Assembly (NCBI RefSeq): GCF_900156745.1
Contig: NZ_LT707065.1
Span: 5,344,086-5,408,085, forward strand
Length of the DNA stretch: 64,000 nt
Source: Achromobacter sp. MFA1 R4
Lineage (GTDB): Bacteria; Pseudomonadota; Gammaproteobacteria; Burkholderiales; Burkholderiaceae_B
Direction: 5' to 3'
Shown: piece by piece, positions 39,518 to 47,810 of the stretch
Numbering within the stretch: position 1 is the first letter of the stretch
Layout of the letters: each line of letters begins with the position of its first letter
The notes under the pieces: generated by a model
What the model was told of the DNA's origin: nothing
Seen by the model: only the letters and a program-made list of their open reading frames with translations
Database searches by the model: none
Translations under genes and position numbers: made by a program

Positions 39518-40310
39518 CGTAACCCAGCCTTTTCAGGATCCATCCAGACACCGCGGGATGGATCACCGACAGCAAAAAGCACCCCAGATTCAAGGGAAAC
39601 GGGAAGCTGATCCGGGCACGGTTCGCCTGCAATCCACGCCGGATGACTCGAGCTGCCTTTTCCGGCTTCCACAGGAATGGCTTGGGGCCGGGCATGTCGA
39701 AGCACATCTGGGACTCGACATACCCCGGCATGATGACGTTGAACCGGATACCTTCAGCGGCCAACGCATCGCGCATGGCTTCGCCGTAGACCTTTACGGC
39801 AGCCTTGCTGGCGCTGTAGCTGGGGGTTTCCGGCAGGCCGCGCCAGGCGGCCAGAGAACTGACCAGTGCGATCTGGCCGTGACCGCGCGCGCGCATGGCG
39901 GGCAAAACGCCGTGCACGGTGGCGAACACGGCCTTGACGTTGACGTCGAGCAGGCGGTGCACGTCCTGCCACGCTTCGCCCTGTTGTTGCTCGCCGGTAT
40001 TGATGTTGACGCCCGCATTGGCGATGACGAGTTCCGGCATGTCGGCTTCGCACGCGGCCGACAACCACGTCATCAGCGCCTCGTGGTCGCGCACGTCGAG
40101 TTCGTGCGTGACGACACGCGCGCCGTGGGCTTGGCAGGCTGCACTCAACTCGCTCAGCCGCGCAGCGTTGCGGCCCTGCAAAATGAGCGTCCGGGTGCCG
40201 CCGGCCGCGTACTCCAACGCCAAGGCCCCGCCTATGCCGCCAGTCGCTCCAGTAATCAGCACACAACTCGGGAAACCGGGTTCACGGACTTCACTGCTAC
40301 TGCTACTCAT
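39510..40310 (-). CDS. Short-chain dehydrogenase/reductase, 3-ketosphinganine-reductase-like (WcbP/RkpH type)
   Basis: A 266-aa classical SDR: TGATGGIG at 20-27 (cofactor), NAG near 98-100, Ser151/152, Tyr165 and Lys169 in YSASK. It ends in a hydrophobic, membrane-friendly segment (NLGCFLLSVIHPAVSGWIL), a feature shared with 3-ketodihydrosphingosine reductases and DltE-like SDRs. It is the first gene of the minus capsule operon and overlaps the LtaS-like gene. Beside an oxoamine synthase, the obvious role is to reduce the 2-amino-3-keto product to the 2-amino-3-hydroxy lipid. Substrate identity is inference from context. The N-terminus begins with five serines encoded by an AGT/AGC run. Confidence 0.8.
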   Translation of the reverse strand: MSSSSSEVREPGFPSCVLITGATGGIGGALALEYAAGGTRTLILQGRNAARLSELSAACQAHGARVVTHELDVRDHEALMTWLSAACEADMPELVIANAGVNINTGEQQQGEAWQDVHRLLDVNVKAVFATVHGVLPAMRARGHGQIALVSSLAAWRGLPETPSYSASKAAVKVYGEAMRDALAAEGIRFNVIMPGYVESQMCFDMPGPKPFLWKPEKAARVIRRGLQANRARISFPFPLNLGCFLLSVIHPAVSGWILKRLGYGD

Positions 40311-40690
40311 GACCTGCCTGGTTGGGGATGGAGGGGCCGCGACGGATTGCGGCGCAGCGCGGCCGTGGCGGCGCTCGTGCCGGCTCGCATGTCCGTCAGA
40401 GACCGGGCGAAGGCGCGCGGCGACAGGCGGGACTGTGCGCTAGAGGATGGAACGGCTTGGGGGGGTAGGTATTTGGCTTGCTGCGACAGAATGCACAGCG
40501 ACGCGCGGAGCCAACGCAACGAATGCGCGGAGCAAGAGATGGTGGCAGAAGATGGCGTCTGGGGCGTTAACTGTGGCACGTCGCATAGACATGGCCGCCT
40601 CTCGGCGGCCATTGTCAGTGTTCACAAAGTCCGGTCGTCGCCCTTGACGGGTGCGACGGCCGGCTATTGTAAGCGAACTACGAATTGAAT
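40311..40690. other. Intergenic region between the capsule minus operon and dps
   Basis: About 380 bp. It must hold the promoter of the minus-strand capsule operon. I found no convincing hexamers and no JUMPstart-like element. Near its dps end an imperfect inverted repeat (CCGGTCGTCGC at 40631-40641 with GCGACGGCCGG at 40653-40663, one mismatch) could be the dps 3' end, though no U-tract follows. Short frames here look like chance. Confidence 0.45.
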
Positions 40691-41191
40691 TTACTGCAGC
40701 AGGCTGCGCAGCATCCACGCGTTCTTTTCATGAACGTCCAGACGCTGCGTGAGCAGGTCGGCCGTGGGCTGGTCGTTGGCGGCGTCGGCCTTTTCGAAGG
40801 CGGCGCGGGCGGTCTTGGCGACCGATTCATTGCCGTCGACCAGCAGGCGCACCATTTCCAGCGCGTCCGGCACGGAGTCCGGCTCGGCGATGGACGACAG
40901 CTTGGCGTATTCGCGGTAGGTGCCCGGCGCGTAGTGGCCCAGCGCGCGGATGCGCTCGGCGATGCTGTCCAGCGCGTTCCATTCTTCGGTGTACTGCGTC
41001 ATGAACATCAGATGCAGCGTGTTGAACATGGGACCGGTGACGTTCCAGTGGAAGTTGTGCGTCATCAGGTACAGCGTGTACGAATCAGCCAGCAGCTTGG
41101 ACAGTTCGCCTGCGACCGCGGCGCGGTCCTTGTCCGAAATACCGATGTTGATGCGCGGAACGCTCGAGGTCTTCTTGGTGGACTTGGCCAT
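40691..41191 (-). CDS. dps: DNA-binding ferritin-like protein Dps
   Basis: A 166-aa mini-ferritin that oxidises and stores iron with hydrogen peroxide and protects DNA. The ferroxidase ligands are in HNFHWNVTGPMFNTLHLMF and in the following E.W..LD.IAERIRALG block. The N-terminus (AKSTKKTSSVPRINIGISDKDR) is lysine-rich, as needed for DNA binding. It lies directly downstream of oxyR on the same strand with a 178-bp gap, which fits OxyR control of dps as known in enteric bacteria. Confidence 0.94.
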   Translation of the reverse strand: MAKSTKKTSSVPRINIGISDKDRAAVAGELSKLLADSYTLYLMTHNFHWNVTGPMFNTLHLMFMTQYTEEWNALDSIAERIRALGHYAPGTYREYAKLSSIAEPDSVPDALEMVRLLVDGNESVAKTARAAFEKADAANDQPTADLLTQRLDVHEKNAWMLRSLLQ

Positions 41192-41331
41192 TGCTAGCTC
41201 CTATGGAAAAAGGCGGGAATAAGAATACCACTGCAAACACGACAGAACGGGCGTTGTCGCGGGCCCGATCTCAAGATGGCCTGCGACCGTTTGACGCGGC
41301 GCAAAAAACCATCGCGTTGACGAAAATGGGT

Positions 41332-41361
41332 GCGGGCGCGGGCGCGGGCGCGGGCGCGGGC
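41332..41361. repeat. Five tandem GCGGGC hexanucleotide repeats
   Basis: GCGGGC occurs five times in a row, followed by the near-copy ACGCGC. It lies nine bases after the oxyR stop codon (reading minus), within the oxyR-dps spacer. Copy number probably varies between strains by slippage. It is outside coding sequence, so frame switching is not expected, but it may affect read-through to, or the leader of, dps. Confidence 0.8.
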
Positions 41362-41369
41362 ACGCGCGG

Positions 41370-42320
41370 TCAGTCCTGCATGGCCGCGGCTTCGCCAGCC
41401 AGCATCTTCACGCCCGGCAGCTCGCATTCGTAGACGGCCTGCGCCAGCGCCTCGATCGCGGCCAGGCGCGGGAAGCTGCGGCGCCAGGCAAGCACCACGC
41501 GGCGTTCGGGCACCTGTCCGTCGAAAGGCAGATAACGCAGCAGGCTGTTGGCGGGCGGATGTTCGGGTACGGCGGTGACCGGCAGCACGGTGACGCCGAT
41601 GCCGGCGGCGACCATGTGGCGGATGGTTTCCAGGGAGGAGCCTTCGAAGGTGCGCTGGATGCCGTCGCTGGCGGCCGAAAAGCGCGACAGCTCGGGACAG
41701 ACTTCCAGGACCTGGTCGCGGAAGCAATGCCCGCTGCCCAGCAGCAGCATGGTCTGCTGTTTCAGGTCCTGCGCGTCGATGGACTTGCGTTGGGCCAGTT
41801 CATGGTCGTTGGGCACGGCGACGACGAAGGGTTCGTCGTAGAGCGGCTGCATGACCAGGCCGGCTTCGGGCAGCGGCAAGGCCATGATGGCGCAGTCGAT
41901 CTCGCCCTGGCGCAGCAGTTCCACGAGACGGACGGTGAAGTTCTCTTGCAGCAGCAGCGGCATCTGCGGCGTGCGGCTGATCTGCACGGGCACCAGCTTG
42001 GGCAGCAGATAGGGCCCGATGGTGTGGATGACGCCGACGCGCAGCGGGCCGGCCAGCGGGTCGTGGCCCTGCCTGGCGATTTCCTTGATGCTGGCGCTCT
42101 CCTCCAGCACTTTCTGCGCCTGCGCGACGATGCGCTGGCCGATGGGCGTTACGCCGACCTCGGAGCCGCCGCGCTCGAACAGCGTCACGCCCAATTCATC
42201 CTCCAGCTTGCGGATGGCGACCGACAACGTCGGCTGGCTGACGAAACAGGCTTCGGCCGCGCGGCCAAAATGCCGCTCGCGGGCGACGGCGACGATGTAC
42301 TTCAGTTCGGTGAGAGTCAT
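41370..42320 (-). CDS. oxyR: Hydrogen peroxide sensor and transcription activator OxyR
   Basis: A LysR-family regulator of 316 aa. The N-terminal winged helix reads MTLTELKYIVAVARERHFGRAAEACFVSQPTLSVAIRKLE. The redox cysteines fall exactly at residues 199 and 208 in GHCFRDQVLEVC, the same numbers as in E. coli OxyR, so peroxide sensing by disulfide formation should be intact. It sits between recG and dps, all on the minus strand. In several beta-proteobacteria oxyR and recG are adjacent. Confidence 0.95.
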   Translation of the reverse strand: MTLTELKYIVAVARERHFGRAAEACFVSQPTLSVAIRKLEDELGVTLFERGGSEVGVTPIGQRIVAQAQKVLEESASIKEIARQGHDPLAGPLRVGVIHTIGPYLLPKLVPVQISRTPQMPLLLQENFTVRLVELLRQGEIDCAIMALPLPEAGLVMQPLYDEPFVVAVPNDHELAQRKSIDAQDLKQQTMLLLGSGHCFRDQVLEVCPELSRFSAASDGIQRTFEGSSLETIRHMVAAGIGVTVLPVTAVPEHPPANSLLRYLPFDGQVPERRVVLAWRRSFPRLAAIEALAQAVYECELPGVKMLAGEAAAMQD

Positions 42321-42399
42321 GGTGGACTGCGCCCCCGGGGTTACGCGCCGGCCCTGTGGCCGGTGCTTGAGGATTCAAGGTGGTGGTCGGGCCGCATGA

Positions 42400-44490
42400 T
42401 CAGGTCCGCAGGAAGTCTTCGCGGCCGCGCATCCAGCGGGCCAGATGCGCCTCGACGGCGGCGGGATGTTCGGCGCGCAGCCAGACGGCGGCGTCGCGGG
42501 CGTCTTCGGCGATCGCGGCGTCCGTTTCCAGGTCGGCAAAGCGCAGCAGCGCCATGCCCGACTGGCGCGTGCCCAGGAATTCTCCCGGGCCGCGCTGTTC
42601 CAGGTCGCGCCGTGCGATCTCGAAGCCGTCCGAGGTTTCGAACATGGCGCGCAGGCGTTCGCGCGCCACCTGGGACAGCGGCGTCTGGTAGAGCAGGACG
42701 CAGACGGACTCTGCCGTGCCGCGCCCTACCCGGCCACGCAGCTGATGCAGTTGAGCCAGGCCGAAACGCTCGGCGTGTTCGATCACCATCAGCGAGGCGT
42801 TCGGGACGTCCACGCCGACTTCGATGACGGTGGTGGCAACGAGCAGGTCGATGTCGCCGTCGCGAAAGGCCTGCATGACCGCGGCCTTCTCGGCTTGCGG
42901 CAGGCGGCCGTGCACGAGGCCGATCCGCAGGTCCGGCAGGTCGGTTCGCATGCCTTCGTAGGTGTCGACGGCGGTTTGGAGTTCGAGGGCCTCGCTCTCC
43001 TCGACCAGCGGACAGACCCAATAGGCCTGTTGCCCGCCGCGCGCGGCCTGGGCGATGTGGGCGATGACTTCTTCGCGGCGCGCGTCGGAGACCAGCTTGG
43101 TGACCACGGGGCTGCGTCCGGGCGGCAATTCGTCGATCACGGAGACGTCCAGGTCGGCGAAGAAGGTCATGGCCAGGGTGCGCGGGATGGGGGTGGCGCT
43201 CATGTTGAGCTGGTGCGGCACGATGCGGCCGCGCACGGTCTCGCCTTTGCGCGTCAGCGCGAGGCGCTGGCCCACGCCGAAGCGATGCTGTTCGTCCACG
43301 ATGGACAGGCCAAGCCGATGGAATTCGACATGGTCCTGGATCAGGGCCTGGGTGCCCACCACGAGCTGCACGCTGCCGTCGGCGGCCGCGGCGGCGGCTT
43401 CGCGCCGCGCCTTGGCGGTGAGACTGCCGCTCAGCCAGGCGACGTTCACGCCCAGCGGCTGCAACCAGGACACGAGTTTGCGGAAGTGCTGCTCGGCCAG
43501 AATTTCGGTGGGCGCCATCAGCGCGACCTGCGCGCCGCCCGCGATGGCCTGCGCGGCCGCGATGGCCGCCACCACGGTCTTACCGCTACCCACGTCGCCC
43601 TGCAGGAGGCGATGCATGGGATACGGCTTGGCAAGGTCCGCGGAAATTTCCTGCACGACGCGCTGCTGCGCGCCCGTCAGTTTGAACGGCAGGGCCTCGT
43701 AGAGCCGGGCGACCAGGCCGCCGCCCCCCGTCTGCGCGGGCAGCGCCTCTGCTTCCTTGATGCGGCGCGCCGCGCGCGCGGCCGCCAGCGAAAGCTGCTG
43801 CGCGAGCAATTCGTCGAACTTGATCCGGCGCCATGCGGGGTGCACGCGGTCGAGCAAGGCCTGTTCCGATTCACCCTGCGCTGGGGTGTGCAATGCGCGG
43901 ATCGCGGGTTCGAAGGGCGGCAGGTCGTAGCGTGCGCGCGCCTCGTCGGGCAGCGTGTCAGACAGGTCCGCCCGGTCCAGCGCCTGCGCGATGGCGCGGC
44001 GCAGGGTCGGCTGGGGCAGCCCTTCGGTGGTGGGATAGACGGGCGTCAGCGCGGTCGGCAGCGGCGAGTCCGCGCTGGTCAGCCGCGGATGGACCATTTC
44101 GCGGCCGAAGAGGCCGCCGCGCACTTCGCCGCGGGCGCGCAGCCGCTTGCCCACGGTGACTTGCTTTTGTTGGCTGGGATAGAAGTTCAGCCAGCGCAAT
44201 TGCAGTTCGCCGCTGTCGTCCGCCAGCGTGGCGGTGAGCTGGCGCCGGGGCCGGTACAGGACCTCGGACTTGGTGATTTCGCCTTCGACCTGGCCGGCAA
44301 GGCCGGGCCGCAGCGCGCTGATGGGGATGACGCGTGTTTCGTCTTCGTAGCGCAGCGGCAGGTGCAGCATGAAGTCCTCGGGCAGCACCAAGCCCAGGTT
44401 ACGAAGCTTGCGCTCCGTATCCGTCATCGGTTTGCCGGCGCCGTTCTTGTCGGCGCCGGTGCGTTTGGAGGCCACTGCTGCGGCCGGCAT
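42400..44490 (-). CDS. recG: ATP-dependent DNA helicase RecG
   Basis: A 696-aa superfamily 2 helicase that reverses stalled forks and branch-migrates recombination intermediates. The wedge/OB domain (about 30-260) contains MLHLPLRYEDETRVIPI. The helicase motifs are LLQGDVGSGKTVVAAIAA (Walker A), IVDEQHRFGVGQR (DEQH box), LNMSATPIPRTLAMTFF and GTAESVCVLLYQ. The ATG at 44490 gives a slightly long N-terminus. An ATG at 44427 (MTDTERKLRNLG) would give a more typical length, and neither has a strong ribosome-binding site. Confidence 0.95.
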   Translation of the reverse strand: MPAAAVASKRTGADKNGAGKPMTDTERKLRNLGLVLPEDFMLHLPLRYEDETRVIPISALRPGLAGQVEGEITKSEVLYRPRRQLTATLADDSGELQLRWLNFYPSQQKQVTVGKRLRARGEVRGGLFGREMVHPRLTSADSPLPTALTPVYPTTEGLPQPTLRRAIAQALDRADLSDTLPDEARARYDLPPFEPAIRALHTPAQGESEQALLDRVHPAWRRIKFDELLAQQLSLAAARAARRIKEAEALPAQTGGGGLVARLYEALPFKLTGAQQRVVQEISADLAKPYPMHRLLQGDVGSGKTVVAAIAAAQAIAGGAQVALMAPTEILAEQHFRKLVSWLQPLGVNVAWLSGSLTAKARREAAAAAADGSVQLVVGTQALIQDHVEFHRLGLSIVDEQHRFGVGQRLALTRKGETVRGRIVPHQLNMSATPIPRTLAMTFFADLDVSVIDELPPGRSPVVTKLVSDARREEVIAHIAQAARGGQQAYWVCPLVEESEALELQTAVDTYEGMRTDLPDLRIGLVHGRLPQAEKAAVMQAFRDGDIDLLVATTVIEVGVDVPNASLMVIEHAERFGLAQLHQLRGRVGRGTAESVCVLLYQTPLSQVARERLRAMFETSDGFEIARRDLEQRGPGEFLGTRQSGMALLRFADLETDAAIAEDARDAAVWLRAEHPAAVEAHLARWMRGREDFLRT

Positions 44491-44529
44491 GTAGGAACGA
44501 ACCCCTGGAATGAAACGTCCGGGCGCGTC

Positions 44530-44916
44530 TTACAGGACCATGATGGCTTCGACTTCGAACTGCGCGCCCTTGGGCAGGCTGGCCACGCCGATGGTGGAGC
44601 GCGCCGGGAACGGCTGAGGGATGATCTCGGCCATGATGGCGTTGGCCGCCGTGAACTTGCCCAGGTCGGTCAAAAACAGCGTGAGCTTGACCACGTTGTC
44701 CAGCGTACCGCCTGCTGCCTTGATGACCTCCTGCATGTTGGCGAAAGCCTGACGCACCTGGGCGTCGAAGTTTTCGGATACCAGGTCGCCGGTGCCCGGC
44801 TCCAGGCCGATCTGGCCCGAGAGATAGACGGTCTTGGTGCCGCTGACGGCAACCGCTTGCGAGTAAGGGCCGACGGCAGCGGGCGCGGCGTCGGTATGAA
44901 TGATTTGCTTGCTCAT
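44530..44916 (-). CDS. ridA: RidA family enamine/imine deaminase
   Basis: A 128-aa protein of the YjgF/YER057c/UK114 family that hydrolyses reactive enamines (such as 2-aminoacrylate) formed by PLP enzymes. The family motif PFPARSTIGVASLPKGAQFEVEAI contains the catalytic arginine and the glutamate near the C-terminus; the sequence GPYSQAVAVSGTKTVYLSGQ (the N-terminal block) is also canonical. It follows a LysR gene on the same strand. A second, divergent family member is at 54772. Confidence 0.93.
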   Translation of the reverse strand: MSKQIIHTDAAPAAVGPYSQAVAVSGTKTVYLSGQIGLEPGTGDLVSENFDAQVRQAFANMQEVIKAAGGTLDNVVKLTLFLTDLGKFTAANAIMAEIIPQPFPARSTIGVASLPKGAQFEVEAIMVL

Positions 44917-45012
44917 GGGCGGAATCCTTCTGGTGACGGATAGAAGCTACAACTATCGGAGTTTAATCAGCAATAGACGTTTGCGAAAGTGGCGGTTCGC
45001 CGTATAGATGGG

Positions 45013-45939
45013 TTAGGACGGGTCGTGCGCCACGGGCCGATGGCCCGCGCCGCCGATGTCCCCCCGGTGCGCGATCAGCAGGTCGGCGAGCGCCTGCGCC
45101 GCCACGGACAGGCTGCGGCCCTTGCGCCGCACGAGGTACAGGGGCCGGGTCAGCGCGCGCCCCGCCAGCGGCACGACGCGCAGGTCGTCGCTGCGGAAAT
45201 GGAACAGCGTCATGGCGGGCACGACCGATACGCCCAGGCCGGCGCGCACCAATCCCGTGACCGTGGCCAGGTGTTCCACCTCGAAGACCGGCAGCGGGGC
45301 CTCGGCGCCCAGCGCTTCGTCCAGATGTTTGCGCACACTGCTGCCGCGCGCAAGCTGGATCAGGGGATGGCGCAGGACGTCGCGCAGCCGCACCCGGGGT
45401 TGTTGCGCCAGGGGATGGTCCGCGCGGCAGACCAGGAAATAGCGGTCGGCGTGCAGGAATTCGCTGTCCAGGTCCGTCATATCAGGGCGGCGCGAGGCCA
45501 CGGCAAAATCGACCACCCCGTTTTGCACCATGTCCAGGCAGGGATCGAGCAAGGCATCGCGCAGGTCCAGCACGATGCCCGGATGCGCCTGCTTGAAGCG
45601 CGCCAGCAGGGTCGGCAGCCAGCCGGCCGCCAGCGAGGGCAGCGCGGCCAGTGTCACCCTGCCCCGGCGGCGGTCGGCCAGGTCGCGCAGGTCGCCCATG
45701 GCCAGGTCCATGTCCGCAAGCAGGCGGCGCGCCGAAGCGTCCAGCACCCGTCCTTCGGCGGTCAGTTCGACGTGGCGCGTGCTGCGGTCGAACAGCCGCA
45801 GGCCGGCGCTGTCTTCGAGCGATCGGATCAGCGCGCTGAACGCCGGTTGGGTCAGGTGGCAGCGCTGCGCGGCGCGGGTGAAGTGCTTTTCATCGGCAAG
45901 CGCCACGAAGGCACGCAATTGGCGGGAGGATAGATTCAT
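45013..45939 (-). CDS. LysR-family transcription regulator, divergent from the AtuA-type operon
   Basis: A regulator of 308 aa with the N-terminal helix-turn-helix (SSRQLRAFVALADEKHFTRAAQRCHLTQPAFSALIRSLE) and a LysR substrate domain. It is transcribed away from the AtuA-type gene across a 95-bp region that contains the palindrome GATTAATC at 45950-45957 and a candidate promoter. Divergent arrangement suggests that it controls that operon and itself. The effector is unknown. Confidence 0.88.
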   Translation of the reverse strand: MNLSSRQLRAFVALADEKHFTRAAQRCHLTQPAFSALIRSLEDSAGLRLFDRSTRHVELTAEGRVLDASARRLLADMDLAMGDLRDLADRRRGRVTLAALPSLAAGWLPTLLARFKQAHPGIVLDLRDALLDPCLDMVQNGVVDFAVASRRPDMTDLDSEFLHADRYFLVCRADHPLAQQPRVRLRDVLRHPLIQLARGSSVRKHLDEALGAEAPLPVFEVEHLATVTGLVRAGLGVSVVPAMTLFHFRSDDLRVVPLAGRALTRPLYLVRRKGRSLSVAAQALADLLIAHRGDIGGAGHRPVAHDPS

Positions 45940-45973
45940 GGATTTCTTGGATTAATCGATCCGATTTTTCTAT

Positions 45974-46002
45974 TTTACGGATGATCGCGGCTTGCCTATA
46001 GT
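45974..46002 (+). promoter_or_regulatory. Candidate sigma-70 promoter of the AtuA-type operon
   Basis: TTTACG (45974-45979) and TATAGT (45997-46002) are separated by 17 bp, with the start codon 32 bp after the -10 element. The -10 is five of six to consensus and the -35 four of six. The divergent LysR gene starts at 45939, and the palindromic GATTAATC upstream of the -35 is a plausible activator site. Confidence 0.5.
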
Positions 46003-46034
46003 GGTTCCAACCCTGAACGCCTCTGGACCCGCTC

Positions 46035-47393
46035 ATGTCTCAACCTCCCCTGCTCATAGGCTGCGCCTCCGGGTTCTCCGGCGACCGCAGCGACGGCGCC
46101 GCTGCCGTGGTCCGCACCCTTGCCGCTCGCGGCGGCGGCACCCTGATTTTCGAGACGCTGGCCGAGCGGACGCTGGCGCTGGCGCAACTGGCGCGCAATG
46201 ACGATCCCAACCGCGGCTATGAGCCGCTGCTGGACGAGCTGGTCGGCCCGATACTGGCCGATTGCCTGCGCCATGGCATCAACATCGTCAGCAATTTCGG
46301 GGCGGCCAATCCGCCCGCCGCCGCAAGACGCATCGCCGAACTGGCGCGCGAACAGGGGCTGCCCGTCCCGCGCATCGCGGTCGTGCATGGCGACGCGCTC
46401 AATGGGCCCGAACATCGCGCCCTTCTCAAAGCGCGCCTGGGCGCCGCGCTGGACGGCCTGGACATCGTGAGCGCCACCGCCTATCTGGGCGCCGCGGAAA
46501 TTGCGCAGGCCTTGTCCGCCGGCGCGCAGATCGTGGTGGCGGGGCGCGTGGCCGACCCGTCGCTGACCCTGGGACCGGCGCTGGCCCATTTTGGCTGGGA
46601 TCCCGCCGACTGGCCGCGGCTGGGGCGCGCCACCATGGCGGGCCACATGCTCGAATGCGGCCTGCAGGTCACCGGGGGCTATTTCTGCGTGCCGGGGCTC
46701 AAGGAGGTGCCGGACGTGCACGCCGCGGGCTTTCCGATCGCGGAGATCCAGGCCGATGGCGAGTTCGTCATCGGCAAGGCCGAGGGCACGGGCGGCGCCG
46801 TCGACGCGCGCACTGTCAAGGAGCAACTGCTGTACGAAGTCCATGATCCTGCGCGCTATCTGACGCCGGACGTGGTGGCCGACCTGAGCCAGGCGCGCGT
46901 GGTCGAGCTGGGCGGCAACCGCGTCGCGGTCCACGGCATCACGGGCCATGCGCGGCCCGACGAACTGAAGGTCAATGTCTGCTATCGCGGCGGGTGGCTG
47001 GCCGAAGCCGAGATCTCGTACGCGGGCGTGCAGGCCGAGGCCCGCGCCCGCCTCGCCGCCGACATCGTGCAAAAGCGCCTGGGCGGCGATTACAAGTTGC
47101 GCGCCGACCTGATCGGCGCCATCAGCATCCTGGGCGACGACGCGGGCGCGATGCGGCGCGCAACGCCCGACAGCCACGCCCGCGACGTGCGGCTGCGGCT
47201 GGCGACGGAAAACGCCGACCGCGCCCAGGCCGAGCGCGTGCTGCGCGAAGTGACCGCGCTCTATACCTGCGGTCCGGCCGGCGGCGGCGGCGTGCGCACC
47301 GCCTTGCGCCCGCGCCTGAACATGATGTCCTGCACCATTCCCCGCGAGGCCGTCCGCAGCGGCTGGAATTTCCTGGAGGAAATCGCGCCATGA
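46035..47393 (+). CDS. AtuA-like (DUF1446) protein, large subunit
   Basis: A 452-aa protein of the acyclic terpene utilisation AtuA family. Recognisable blocks are IGCASGFSGDRSDGAAAVVRTLAARGGGTLIFETLAERTLALAQ (first 55 residues), GINIVSNFGAANPPAAARRIAELARE, GRVADPSLTLGPALAHFGW and ITGHARPDELKVNVCYRGGW. Homologues occur in many catabolic operons. The biochemical reaction of the family is not established as far as I know. Here it is followed by its usual small partner with a four-base overlap and then by a Bug receptor, so it probably acts on an imported carboxylic acid. Confidence 0.85.
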   Translation: MSQPPLLIGCASGFSGDRSDGAAAVVRTLAARGGGTLIFETLAERTLALAQLARNDDPNRGYEPLLDELVGPILADCLRHGINIVSNFGAANPPAAARRIAELAREQGLPVPRIAVVHGDALNGPEHRALLKARLGAALDGLDIVSATAYLGAAEIAQALSAGAQIVVAGRVADPSLTLGPALAHFGWDPADWPRLGRATMAGHMLECGLQVTGGYFCVPGLKEVPDVHAAGFPIAEIQADGEFVIGKAEGTGGAVDARTVKEQLLYEVHDPARYLTPDVVADLSQARVVELGGNRVAVHGITGHARPDELKVNVCYRGGWLAEAEISYAGVQAEARARLAADIVQKRLGGDYKLRADLIGAISILGDDAGAMRRATPDSHARDVRLRLATENADRAQAERVLREVTALYTCGPAGGGGVRTALRPRLNMMSCTIPREAVRSGWNFLEEIAP

Positions 47394-47773
47394 CCCAGAC
47401 TTTGCTCGCTGTGCCGTTGTACCGGTTGGCCCATGGCCGCTCCGGCGACAAGGGCGACATTTCGAACCTGAGCCTGATCGCCTGGGACGCCGAATGCTAT
47501 GACGTGCTGGCCGAACAGGTGACCGAATCGCGCGTGGCGCAATGGTTTGCCTATCGCCATCCGAAGCGGGTCACCCGCTACGCCTTGCCGACGCTGAACG
47601 CCATGAATTTCGTGCTGGAGGGCGTCCTGGACGGCGGCGTCAACGATGCCTTGAATCTCGACACGCACGGCAAGAGCCTGTCTTTCAGATTGCTGGACAT
47701 GACGGTGGAGGTCAGCCCCGAGCTGGCGAGCCGGCTGCCAGACATACCCGGCGACCGCCCCGCGGCCGCCTGA
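47390..47773 (+). CDS. AtuA-associated small subunit
   Basis: A 128-aa protein whose ATG overlaps the AtuA stop (ATGA) and which has GGAGGA eleven bases upstream. The N-terminal block YRLAHGRSGDKGDISNLSLIAWD and RVTRYALPTLNAMNFVLEGVLDGGV are characteristic of the domain that is fused to the C-terminus of AtuA in some bacteria and separate in others. It is presumably a subunit of the same enzyme. Membrane segments and a signal peptide are absent. Confidence 0.83.
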   Translation: MTQTLLAVPLYRLAHGRSGDKGDISNLSLIAWDAECYDVLAEQVTESRVAQWFAYRHPKRVTRYALPTLNAMNFVLEGVLDGGVNDALNLDTHGKSLSFRLLDMTVEVSPELASRLPDIPGDRPAAA

Positions 47774-47810
47774 CTGCAGTTCCGATAAGAAAACACCACA
47801 GGAGACACAC

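Noticed and set aside
40631..40663. Terminator for dps
   Set aside because: The inverted repeat has a mismatch and no U-tract on the minus strand. Left as a weak note only.
41332..41361. Phase-variable switch of oxyR by hexanucleotide slippage
   Set aside because: The array lies after the oxyR stop codon, and a six-base unit would not shift frame anyway.
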